Assembly: GCF_050908995.1 (NCBI RefSeq)
Contig: NC_135130.1
Coordinates: 9,603,001 to 9,667,000 of the forward strand
DNA length: 64,000 bases
Reading direction: 5' to 3'
From: Andrena cerasifolii
Lineage: Eukaryota > Arthropoda > Insecta > Hymenoptera > Andrenidae
Numbering within the stretch: the stretch's first letter is position 1; each line of letters starts with the position of its first letter. The position numbers and the translations under genes are program-made. Positions 36,501 through 47,392 of this stretch are shown here, piece after piece. The notes beneath the pieces are model-generated. The model was not told the DNA's origin, ran no database searches, and worked only from the letters and a program-made list of their open reading frames with translations.

Positions 36501-39500
36501 GTGTATACATATACGAAAGGAACGGTGAAGTACTCGAGTGAATATAGGTTATAACCTATCTCCTCACGAAATACGAGAAACGAAGAATGTAGGGATTTAT
36601 ATAACAATGCATTCGAGAGTTCACCGGCATCGTTTGTTCAATGTGCAATAACCTAACGGTAACGGCTTAATTTGTAAAGGAGATTCCTAGTGATGGCGCA
36701 GAGCCAGTGGCGCTCCATTCCCGATGGAGGATTTTGTTAAAGGAAAACGGTATTTTGCTTGCATCGCGTGGCTGTCGCTGAAATTCGGATAATTGATCGC
36801 AGTTTTTGTTACTTTTCATCGCACAGTTCCGAAGGCTCTTCACTTTCGTCGTACCCCTTAATTCTTTACACCTTTGTCTAGTCTTCTTCAATCTTAGAGT
36901 CAAAGACCTCCACTCCGATGAAAGGAATTTCGCAGCCATGCGATGCTAAGACTCCAAACACGTACGAAGTGGCGACGATTTATTTTACCTTTATCGCTGC
37001 TTAACGCATGCGTGAATATGATTTTCGATGACGTGCATAGCGCAGTTCTAAGGCTTGTTCTGAATGACTCGGAAAAACAAAGATGCGAGCTTGCACTTCG
37101 TCCTTTTCACTCAGGAAACACGACGTTTCTTGTTGAGATCACAGACCGTGTATTCCAGATGAAGATCAAGAATATATGAGGAACCACGAAATGGACGAAG
37201 CTAGAGCGAGCTGGAACGATAATTATCCGCCTATAAGGGCTTCGTACGTGTGTACACGCTACACACACTGAAAACGATAACGGGGATATCGACGGGAAGC
37301 GTGCATCGGCCTGAACACGTCATATTAATTGATAATTAATAAACGATTAATAACGCTGTTGCTCTGGTACTGTATATAGACGTGTAATGTTATAGTAACA
37401 ACCATTAGCGGAGGGCGTACATTATACATATTATACATAACACGCATATTATTATACGATTGAGACTACTCGCCGTGCGATTTTGACTACTTATCGAACG
37501 AATAAACATAAACAGCAACATATGTGACAGGAATTTACTGACGAGCGACGGAAGCATAATATCGATGATGATGGCACCGGGGGAGGTGGCGGATCTGATC
37601 AATATATGGTCCATATTGTACTCGAAAGCATTTCTGATAGAAATTCAAACGATCCTCATGTAAAGTTTAATTTCGGGCAAGATTCGTAGTCGACATTCAG
37701 ACGCCTCCTCTGTCTCTGTGTCACTCGCTCTCCCTCTCTATCGTTCTCTTCGGAGCGTTCCTCGCGAAGAGCTCGGCGCATCGTATCGTAAAATAGTATG
37801 CAATTAAATTAACGGATAAATAGATCGTATACCTATTGTATTATCGATATCGTGTTAAGCATTAACGGACAACTAATCTCGAGGATCGAGGGAAAAAGCT
37901 GGGAGGTCGCGAGGCCACCCGTGGTGACACCTAGGCTGCCCAGTGGCGACACCTATGTCCACTAACTACCGATCGCCGCGCAACAGTCGATGGAACGCAC
38001 TTGGCACAAACGAACACTGAAAAAATTGTCGAAGATTAGCGCATACCATGAAGTTTAAATTTAGATGTAAAACGCCGCGTATCCGGACGAGTAGAGGATA
38101 AGACGGGTTAGAGTGTCTCGTTGCCAGATACCACGGGGCACAGAATCAATAATTACGGCGATCGCGCTTCGATATGGTGGTCGATTATAGTTTAAGGTAC
38201 TCCTAATACCGTTTTAGAGACACTTAACTTTGCAACGAAACGAGAAAGTCTGTTCGATGAGGTTTACCTACTCGTGATACTCGAGGGTACCCCATTTTTG
38301 TAGAACCACTGACAAAACATACTTGCGTCTTCATTCATAATGTCATAGCCTCGGGACACCATGAACACTGTCATCATCGCGAATCCTCACGAGGGATCGA
38401 CACCTCGTCTGGCAACGAGCCATTCCCACGCGATCACCCACGCGTCGTTGTTCTTCGTTCGATTAGACACGATAGACAGACAGGTCTCGTAATCAGGTAG
38501 GTAGAATAAATAGATCGGTAGATACCTGAAGGCAGGGCGGCGATAGACAGAGCCGATGTCGCGTACCATAGCGGATCTAATTGTATAGTGTTCACTCGTT
38601 ACTTCGTATTTTGCATAGAATCAACAGACAAAAGATAAAAAAAAAAAAGAAAGATACCGACGCGAGACGAGAGAACAAAGGTGTGGACTTACCCAGAGAG
38701 GAACCTCGAGGACGAAGAAAAGGATGAAGACGAAGAACAAGAAGCGAACTCTAAATGGACTATCCAAGTAGTTAAGGAACACCGAGATCAGCCGGAGGAC
38801 ATCTTTTATAGTGTTACCTAATTATTAATAACAGTTTACCGTTACTCCTGACTACTACTAGTACGCCTAATTACTATTACCGAAGTAACTACTACAACGA
38901 CTACTAGTAAGCGCTTATTGAATGAGATTAACGAACATCTACCGCAGCCAGCCTAGTCCCAGTTTAATCTGTGCTAACCGTAGACGTTACTAACGTTGCT
39001 ATCTACTGGCACTAATGTTACTGTCATCGTCACTATTTCGTTCAATTATCATTACGTGTGGTCGGTGGTCTACACGATGCATCCTGCGGTTCTAACACCT
39101 TGGAATACACCAAGATAACCTGCCTATATCCCTGTTTTCGGAGGGTGACTAAACGGGGAACCTTCTAATGGGAGCCTCTTTGTTGTTAGACCTAACGTAA
39201 GCTGTACAAGTCTATGAAGTGTCTTGTTTACCCTGTTCAAGTCCTATTGGAGCTCCCTTTCGCGTTTTAGGGTAGTAGAACAGATGGGTGGAGCTACGGG
39301 ATGCACCCACTAGGCCACTGCGTAATCGAGTGTCGTGTACACAAGACACCAAAGAAATGAATCAAGCGAAGCGCTGCTAGTGTTTCTTATCGGCACACTG
39401 GCTAGCGGCTGCCGCTGTCGTCACTGCCGGGACTTTCATCCATCGGGTTTGTTCATTCGATCATCTGATCAGGGTACAGGCGGCCGACACTCATGGACGT

Positions 39501-41119
39501 CGAGTTTCTAATTGTTAACCAGTGCTACTAACGTTACTTATACTATTACTAATAACAGATACTGTCACTATTACGCAATACTATGGTCGTTTTCGTACAG
39601 TCGTCGAGAATCGTCGCGGAATATATACATAGGGGTTCAAACGAACGTGACTGGGAGTGGATGAACACGTGAGTGCTACGTCTGCGCCGCCCTATACGCA
39701 GGTGTACGCTACCTGGTGACGTGATGTCGGTACATACGAGATGAGAATGCGAAGAAACGTGGAACCTCGCTCTTCCAGCGTACTTTAACCCTTTTTCGAC
39801 TGACGTACCTTCAAACGTTCGTCGCTGTTCATGTCAAACGACTCCTAAACTTGGGCAGCTAGATCAGCTTTTAATTGAGAGATGGTATCCATACACGCCA
39901 TTAATTCTTTTGGGGGTTTTGATAAAACAGTATTGCAAACATACTCATGCTTCTCAGACCCAATCCAGGCCCAACCTGAAGTTAGCACAAACCTAACCTA
40001 GACCGAAATTATAGATTTAATCACAACCTAATCCACAACAATGATTTCTGTTGGTATTCACACCTTAATAATTTCTGCAACTTTCGAAATCCAAGAACCC
40101 CATTCAATTATTTGAAAACGAGGCACTATAATTCAGAAGACCATCCACATTCTGTTGCTCTACTGCCCATAACCTCACCATCAAACTTTTCATCGTGTTT
40201 TCCATGCTTGTCGTGCGACGAGTGTTTCAATGTACGAGTGCAACTTAAAGTTGATAGCCTATGAATAGGGACGGATCCAGAGATTCGTAAAAAGCTGAAG
40301 GGTGGGGGCAGGCACGAGAACCACGTGATCTGGATTATACAAACGACATCGAATCAGTCGTGAAAAAAGTAACTTTATCCCATACTAGTCAGGTGTTACA
40401 CTTATTTCACATACACGAACATTATTTTTCACATTATGTTCAGTCCTTTTTAATGGTTTCGTGTTTCCCGCCCTTCCCCCACTACTATACCAGCTGGATC
40501 CTCCCTCGCCTACGAATTATTGTACGGTACCGCCGTGTATGGGTGTAAAGAAGTTGATTTTCTAGTCAGGTACGATTACGAAAAAGTCATTTTACGTTCG
40601 GTGACAGTCAGTCACGTAATTTTTACATCGCTGTGAATATGTAAGATGTTTTTTCTGTTTCTTTTTTTTTCTCGTCGGGTCAAACGCGGCTCGTCATCAA
40701 GAGACGAGCGAACTAACATACACCTACATATACATACACATGTAAAAAAGAAACAACAGAGACGACGATTATGGGATACGATTTCGATTAATATATTAAT
40801 TATGAATTATTCATATTATTATTGCGAACTATTATTATTATGATTATGGTTTTCATTGATTACTACCATCGTCGATTTATTAGTTACTATCACTGAAGTC
40901 ATATAATACCTTTGTAAATGAGAATCAAGACACTGACGGCTAGGGAAAAAAAACTTAATAAATTGAAATTCTATTAACCCAAACGCGTTCAACTATTCAT
41001 TCCATTGTTTCGACTCTCTCCTCCTTTTGCAGTGGAACAAAGAGTACCCCGGATTTGAAAACTTTATCCTTGTATAAAACGACGGATGTTTTGCGAAATT
41101 TTGATGGAAATAAAAACAC

Positions 41120-41350
41120 ACCACTACCGTGTAGTACTGGGCTCTCCAAGGTCGCTTACGCGTAAGCTCGGGGTTCTCCCACTCTCGTCCGCATTGTCAC
41201 GGATACCGCGCGACGGTAACCGCGAAGATGCCCGGCTAGCCCGTCATGGCAGCCTTTGTAGCGTCGCGCGGTCTCCATGACAACGGAAGGCACGCTGCGC
41301 GAAAGAAAGATTGGAAAGGGAAGCAGGCGCGTGAGGGCCCCTACGCTGGA
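41120..41350. promoter_or_regulatory. CpG-rich patch with palindrome and X-box-like motif
   Basis: A short CpG-rich island in AT-rich DNA, about 1.2 kb upstream of the PGP-like gene. It holds the perfect 14-bp palindrome GCTTACGCGTAAGC (41154-41167) and GTCTCCATGACAAC (41271-41284), close to the RFX X-box consensus GTTGCCATGGCAAC. A promoter role is inferred. A splice-acceptor-like TTTTCAG just before the PGP ATG suggests an upstream non-coding exon. Confidence 0.35.
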
Positions 41351-42494
41351 GAGCCCTGGTGTAGTATATTCTGTTTCTATGTAAGATATTTGAAACTTGT
41401 CCATCCGAAAAGTACATATTCATGTCATGCGCAATTTTACGTGACAAAGGTCCCAAGAATATGTAACTGTCTTCCTGTTCGTTATTTGACAAATCAGTCA
41501 TGTATGTATATGTAAAAGTGAACTAATGAGTTGGTCTGCGTCTACGTTTCCTTATCATTCCTCCATTCAGTCTATATCGGTTTAGGTTATCGACTACATC
41601 CTGGCCTATTGTTCGGCTGCCAAAAGACTCGTGCATGCCCGAAGTTTATAGGGTCGCGACATCCATTCTTTATGGTAAGAACGGAATCTCGTCGATGGCC
41701 TCTAAATATTCCCTTCCAGAAAGTTTGTTGGTAAAAAGGGTACAAGAATCCCTGACACAAGCAAGGTGAACCCCGTAAATTCCTAAACCAGTATTCTTAT
41801 AGATATCTATTAATTATTCTCCCCAAAAGCAAATGTGGTACAGCATTTTCAAAATTATAATCCGTTTCTTGAATATTAGGCCTACAGTGTCTAAATTTTA
41901 CACGGAAGAAACCTTTAAGAATCCGTGAATTAAGGCAGACGAACCCCTAAACCTCCTAATCTAGAATTCACGGAAACACCTGCCAATTGTTTTTGTGTCC
42001 AAAGGCAGAATAGATAACGTATCTCAATTTTAGAAATGAAATCTTCCAAGAATTTCTGAAGTGACCTTAAATCTTTGAAACCATACACCACTCAATACTT
42101 TCAATATATGTAAGATAATCAAATCTCAGAATTCGTCCACCAGCGTGACGTTTATCGTGAGAAAGAAATATGGCAGACAGGCATTCATTCGCGTCAATGC
42201 TTATCAGTGATGCTATCTGACAAGGATCCGGGTATTCCTAGTGGCTGACTGCGGTGCGATGCAGCAGTTGACAACCGCCAAGCGACCGAGTTCGGTATAC
42301 TAAACGTAGCAAAATTTCTCTCCGGTGTTCAACTATTAGTATAGCAACAGGAGTAGTAACCACCTAGCGAGTAGTATTATACCGATTTAATTAAAACGAT
42401 TTATAGACGATTCTTCGTTAATTGATAGGGATACTACTAATTCGGCGTTTCCCCCATTTCTACTAGTGAAAGTAATAGTTTTCAGCCAATCAGG

Positions 42495-45400
42495 ATGACA
42501 AGCATAAAGAATCTACTCCAGTCATCACCAGAACAACTGCAGGACTTCTTGAACTCCTTCGACGTCGTCCTTTCGGACTGTGATGGCGAGTTGTCAATAA
42601 GCTATCCTGTTTATAGAAGTCCCCTGACTAATTCCTAATGGAACTATCTTCATTACTGTGTCAGGTGTGCTCTGGCATTTGGATAAACCTATCCCAGGAG
42701 CAATGGAAGCTCTGAAGAGACTGAAGGACCTGGGCAAGAAAGTATACCTTGTGACGAACAACAGCACGATGAGTACCGATCGCTACTCCCAAAAAATTCG
42801 GAAATTAGGACTGGAAATACATCCGGTTAGTTCGTGTTTTCTTGTGCATAAAATAAGAAATGATTATAAAATCCAAGTCTGATCAGAGTTAGGTGTATAC
42901 AAATTTAATGAAAGTACTAACTTCGCTTTCGGTAATTTAACATTGAAATAGACTTGTTAGATGATTCACTATTCCATGTAGGCAGTATTATTTCAGATTC
43001 TCTAATTTCAGCTGTGCCTATTTGGGGTAAAGCTTTCAAGATTTTTAAGTTTATTTCTCCAATGTACTTGATACATTGTTAAAATGAGACTAATAAAAAA
43101 AATATATAAAAAAAATTATGTTAAACGATTTTATTAAAAATGTACAAAAAACTAAAAAATAATTCGTTTCTTGTAATACAATTTCGATGGTGTTTTTTCA
43201 CTTTCAATAAAATCGTTAAGCAGGGTATTTCATAACAGGAAATGAATCAATTTAATACGGCATCAAGCGTCGAAATGAATTTGTTGTGAGATATCTCGCT
43301 TCACGATTTTATTTAAAGTGAAAAAAAAACATTGAAATTGTAGTACAGGAAAAGAATTGTTTTATACTTTTTAGTATAGTTTTATTAAAATCGTTTAACA
43401 AAATTTTTTTCTATTTTTTTTTATTTTCTAGTTCGGTAAACTTGTCGAAGAGCTACCTGTTCACCGACTTCGACGAAGTTTGAGTATGTTGTAGAAGTTA
43501 ACATTCTGAACAACTTTTTCCTTACATATAATCGGCGAACGGCCCTAGTTTCCGAGATATTCGCAAAAACACTGTCGCTACCACTGCAGTAAATTCTGTT
43601 TATAATTATGTGTCCGTGGCAGCATATGCGTTAGTATTGGTTATCGGGTGACATCTGTCGTTCGTTTATAGTTTATAAGGTGAATGTGTCCCAATTTCTG
43701 CTCATATCCCCATTTCTGCTCATTTCGTATTTTTCTTATTATTATAAGCGTTACGTTTGTACTGTAGTTGCAACAAAATAATTCTAAATTATTTGTACAT
43801 TTACGCGAATGTTGCACGAGCTTGGAGCTAATCAAAATGCAACATAAGCAACGAAGAACTTTAAAAATTAGAGACTCATGATTTTTCGACCGTGTGCTAG
43901 CTGGTTGTGCTAAGGAATAGGAAGATCTTTTGCAGTAAAAGTTCTTATTTAATAACAAAAACAGATACCGTATTGTGCTCTGGATGTAGATTTTTTATTA
44001 TTTTTAATTCTTTTAAGTAGAAAACAGGTGATTAGATTTAGGATCAAGTGAATGTCATATCCAAATTTCTATTCACCAAAATTTTAGTAACATAACCTCA
44101 CAATTCAATATATGCTGTATTCCTCCAATGAAAGCTATATGCACAACTACATATACAAGCGTGTACAAAATGTCTGTTATATGTCGTAGTTAAAAATGAA
44201 TGCGGTCAATGCATTGAGCTCTAATGTTTAGAGCTCAATCCGTCAATGTGTTGGACTTAGGTTCGGGTTAGTTATGTCCTCCTCGGCTTTTTTCCACAAT
44301 TTTGTATTGTCATCCAAACTACGCACGCCTACAAAGTTTCAAGACAATTCGATTGGTGGAAGTGGGTTAAAATTGAGTTTCTAGATTTGAACCAAACATA
44401 CAAGAAACAAAGCTGTATAATATCATTTAATTACATGGAAATTGTTAGTCATAAACGGTATAACTTACTATGCATTAAGATTAAAAAAAAAGAAACTAAA
44501 ATAATGACAACGGATAGTTTGTCAGGCTTATTTACATACCGCTACCTTACGTAGATTCATTTTCGTGGAATTCTGACAATGTCAATACTTAATAATTTTC
44601 ATGGAAATGTGTCAATACCTAAAGAATTTGCACCAGTTATCTATGTTTTTCAAGAATGATTTTTGGAATTCATTGTAATTGGCATTCGAAAGTTGAATAC
44701 GACCAGCATAAACTGCTATCAATTACTGATGTTTATCAACTTGGTACCTGGCAGTCAGAAAATTTATACCAAATTAATTAACGGTTATCGCCAATGATAC
44801 TTAGGAATTACAGTTTTGCACATTGATCTTTTAAAAATGCAGCAGGCGACTTGCTTTGAATATTACACGCGCGTAAACATAGTACGTACTACACATGTAC
44901 CTGTGTTAGAAGAAAAACAAAAATAAGCCATTATGACCACAGTATAAGATAAAGATAAAAAAGGTATTAAAGATAATATATGATCTTGCAAATTCATGAG
45001 CGACGGTGTAGATCAGTGATTCCCAACTGGTGGGTCGCAAATTGTTTTTTGGACGGTCGCCACGGTTTTTTTTAAATATTATTGACTTAGAATTATAAAC
45101 TGAAATACTTATTTTTAATGTCTTTTCTTTACCTTATTAAATTTAACTTTCAAGTCAAATTATTCCGTTATTCCTTTTACAAAACCCGCCAAAAATTATT
45201 AAAAAAAGGGAACTTGCCCGGAAGTATTCAGACGCAAGCACTCATGGTTGGTTATGTCTCAGGAACAAATAATAACCACAGCGAAGGTGATCACGTGGTA
45301 CCTGAAGAAGATTAACTTCCGTGATGAAGCGTTCGTGATTTCTACCCCGGTCTTCCGACAAGTCCTACTTGATGGAGGTATCAAATTGGCAGAGGAAAAC

Positions 45401-46492
45401 GTAAGTGGAATTAAGCAGAAACCTAATTAGAACAATACACCTAACGTTTTGCCGAAAATATTAGTTCGCAACACTGAAAATCGATGCAACTATCTTCAAG
45501 AACAATTAACACGAACTGCCATTTCTATTTTCAGCCATTAATCGACGAAAGTAATCCAATGGCAACAGTTAAGTCTATACAAAACTCGCGGTCAATTAAG
45601 GCGGTGATCGTTGACTTCAGTTTGTACTGCGATTGGGTGAAACTAGCTTTTGCAATCTCTTGTTTAGAGAGGGACGACGTTTTGTACCTTAGCGGTGCTC
45701 AGGATGAATGGGTTATCTGCAGTTCCGATACGAAACTCTTAGGTAACGCTTAGTGAATCCAATTAATTGCCATTAACAGTTTATACCACAGCTGTTATCA
45801 TGATGAGTATCCCAAAATTCTCATTCTCGCAAGTACTGGTCCAGCCAATTATATTAATATAAATACAACGATCAAATTTGAACGTTATATCATTGAATTT
45901 TTACCATACTCCCTAGTATGTGATATGAAATGCTGGAACAAGAGTATGTACAATACAACCTAGATGTATGACCTACTCCTGCGGTTGCCACCAAGAGAAT
46001 TGGGATCAAAATGATAGCCTTGAACATGCTGTTGCAGTTTGTACTTTAGAGTAATATTTCTCCTCAGGACCTGGCCCCCTGATTGACATCATTACGAGAC
46101 AGAGCGGAAGAACTCCCATAGAGTGCGCGAAACCCAGTCGTATCCTGAGGGAATTCACTCTAGAAACGTGTAGTATACAAGATCCAAAACGATGCTTGTT
46201 CATCGGTGACACGTGAATAACATTTTTTCCCGCCTTTTTACATACTCGTATTTGATGCAGTACTGTATTAGTACAACTGTTGTTTCTTCACAACTTCAGG
46301 ATAGATCATGATATGAAGTTCGGAACATTGTGCGGATTCCAGAAGCTGCTTGTCCAAACGGGCCTCAGCAAAATAGAAGACGCGGATCAGCTAAAGGAGG
46401 CGCGTCCAGACTTCTACATTTCAAGTTTAGGGACCATGTGCTCACTTATCGATTCGATGCATATTGATTCTTCAAAAATGAAAAGCAGTTAA
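42495..46492 (+). CDS. PGP: PGP-family HAD phosphatase (glycerol-3-phosphate / phosphoglycolate phosphatase-like), six exons
   Basis: Exons: 42495-42585, 42665-42825, 45263-45400, 45535-45742, 46068-46212, 46300-46492, giving 311 residues, typical for the family (about 300-320). HAD motifs in order: motif I SDCDGVLW with nucleophile D28 and acid D30, motif II LVTNNS with T61, motif III AKPSR with K221, motif IV GDTIDHD with D247 and D252. The cap domain lies between motifs II and III. Relatives dephosphorylate phosphoglycolate, glycerol 3-phosphate or pyridoxal phosphate in the cytosol. The catalytic residues are intact, but the usual GKPS is AKPS and the cap is diverged, so this looks like one of the fast-evolving insect paralogues and its substrate is uncertain. 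Intron 1 is GC-AG; the other introns are GT-AG. All phases agree. Confidence 0.9.
42586..42664 (+). other. PGP: GC-AG intron inside the catalytic DxDG motif
   Basis: A 79-base intron starts GCGAGT and ends TGTGTCAG. The last exon base G joins GT of the next exon to make the glycine of D-C-D-G-V-L-W. No GT donor nearby restores this invariant motif, so the GC donor is the only good reading. Confidence 0.8.
43093..43430. mobile_element. Foldback / MITE-like element with about 130-bp inverted arms
   Basis: The left arm (about 43093-43220) and right arm (about 43299-43430) are imperfect reverse complements. Both contain the blocks TTAAACGATTTTA, TACAATTTC and TTTTTTCACTTT. The loop is about 78 bases. 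No open reading frame is present. The structure fits a non-autonomous DNA transposon. Terminal target duplication cannot be fixed because both ends run into A-rich sequence. Confidence 0.65.
44213..44239. repeat. Short perfect hairpin
   Basis: The 12-base arms ATTGAGCTCTAA and TTAGAGCTCAAT flank a 3-base loop (TGT). It lies within PGP-like intron 2; function unknown. Confidence 0.6.
45014..45075 (+). mobile_element. Possible hAT-element terminus
   Basis: The sequence CAGTGATTCCCAACTGGTGG followed by GTCGC resembles the terminal inverted repeat of hAT/Charlie-type elements (consensus near CAGTGGTTCTCAACCTGTGG then GTCGC). A GGTCGCCACGG block follows 20 bases on. I could not find the opposite terminus, so this is a fragment at best. 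Confidence 0.35.
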
Positions 46493-46640
46493 TGACTTCG
46501 CCATCTCGGAGAATCGTAAACATTACGTTTTCATTCCAGTGTAAAAAGTTTTTTAACTTAATTTAAACGTAAGGTGAATCTTCAAAAAGAAGGTACTAAT
46601 CTCTTCAAGCCTTCTCGTCCTTGGAAAGCCTTATCCGAAT

Positions 46641-46675
46641 TGTAAATATAATTGCAGCTTATGTAAATGTAAATA
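46641..46675 (+). promoter_or_regulatory. Two Pumilio-response-like elements in the PGP-like 3' UTR
   Basis: TGTAAATA occurs at 46641-46648 and 46668-46675, each an exact match to the UGUANAUA Pumilio/FBF consensus. A near match TGTAAATG lies between them. They sit about 150 bases after the stop codon and 40-70 bases before the poly(A) signal. Confidence 0.45.
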
Positions 46676-46713
46676 TTTTTACATGATGTAAAGCCAATTT
46701 TTGTAAATTTCAA

Positions 46714-46719
46714 AATAAA
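46714..46719 (+). terminator. PGP: Poly(A) signal AATAAA of the PGP-like gene
   Basis: A canonical AATAAA 222 bases after the stop codon, followed by T/G-rich sequence (TTTTTATGTTC). It is preceded by several UGUA motifs, which fits cleavage-factor binding. It is the first canonical signal downstream. Confidence 0.55.
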
Positions 46720-47159
46720 TTTTTATGTTCGAAGGAGAAGAACTCACTTTCACTAATATTTAATGTTTCTGGGTACCCTTCCATGCATTTGGAACGACAG
46801 AAAACTTATAATCTTTCCAAGATTCTTTTTACGTTCTAGATGAAAATTTCGAAGTAGATTTTCTCACAATTTTGTTTAAAATACCCAGAATTTTGTTTTG
46901 AATACGTTTACCAAGATGTTTTACACGGTATGAACTATTTGCAAAATTGAGTAAAATCGGAGAATCAAACTTTTTATAATCCCTTCCTAAGACGAGTTGA
47001 ATAAGTAACCCACTTCCTAGACAAGTTAGACGTTTTTATTGAGGGCGTGGTAAGTGCCCTTGGCCCGGCTACGACTAGGCAAGATAAAAAGTTACCAACC
47101 TACAAAAAGTAGAAGAAATAAAACGATAAGAGTGAGTATCGGCGACGTCTTGGTGCCAT

Positions 47160-47165
47160 TCAGTT
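47160..47165 (+). promoter_or_regulatory. Candidate initiator (TCAGTT) of the MARC gene
   Basis: TTCAGTT matches the arthropod initiator consensus TCAKTY and lies about 215 bases before the proposed start codon. No TATA box is visible at the right distance. Confidence 0.2.
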
Positions 47166-47377
47166 ACCTTCTGTGGATAGCTACTAGCGCACAGCGCAAA
47201 ATCGTCCACGAGTAAGGCCTGCGCTGGATAATTTCGCGGGAGACAGAAGAGGGAGGTGTGTTAAGAAGCATTGCATAATACTAGACGTATCCAGTGGGAG
47301 TCAGAATGTACCAGGAACGTGGTTGAATCTGTTAAACCTGAAGAACAATATCTTTGCGAAGGACACCGGCGATAATT

Positions 47378-47392
47378 ATGCAAGGACATCCG
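47378..47392 (+). CDS. MTARC1: MARC first coding exon (five codons)
   Basis: ATG CAA GGA CAT CCG followed by GTACGT. It joins in phase 0 to GAT TGG CGA at 47732 after TTTTGTCAG, giving MQGHPDWRSAAVITC and placing the hydrophobic anchor close to the N terminus. Exon 2 contains no ATG in frame, so an upstream exon must supply the start, and this is the best candidate. Confidence 0.6.

Larger units (their letters stand above)
34271..42494. other. NELL 3' UTR and intergenic region
   Basis: 8.2 kb without a recognised coding exon. The proximal part presumably holds the NELL 3' UTR; several AATAAA hexamers exist (for example in the AATAAATAAATAA run near 36405), but none can be picked. It contains TA/CA/TG microsatellites (35480-35535, 36370-36500), degenerate TACTAAYG-rich stretches (38820-39070, 39520-39570) and a CpG-rich patch with a 14-bp palindrome and an RFX-like X-box (41120-41350). 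Confidence 0.55.
42826..45262 (+). other. PGP-like intron 2 with mobile-element remnants
   Basis: 2.4-kb AT-rich intron. It contains a long-armed foldback element (43093-43430), a 12-bp-arm hairpin (44213-44239) and a hAT-like terminus (45014-45038). No coding exon recognised. Confidence 0.7.
46493..47377. other. PGP-like 3' UTR and MARC upstream region
   Basis: About 0.9 kb between the PGP-like stop and the MARC start codon. It holds the PGP-like 3' UTR with Pumilio-like elements and a poly(A) signal, then presumed MARC promoter and 5' UTR with an initiator-like TCAGTT at 47160. No other gene seen. Confidence 0.6.
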
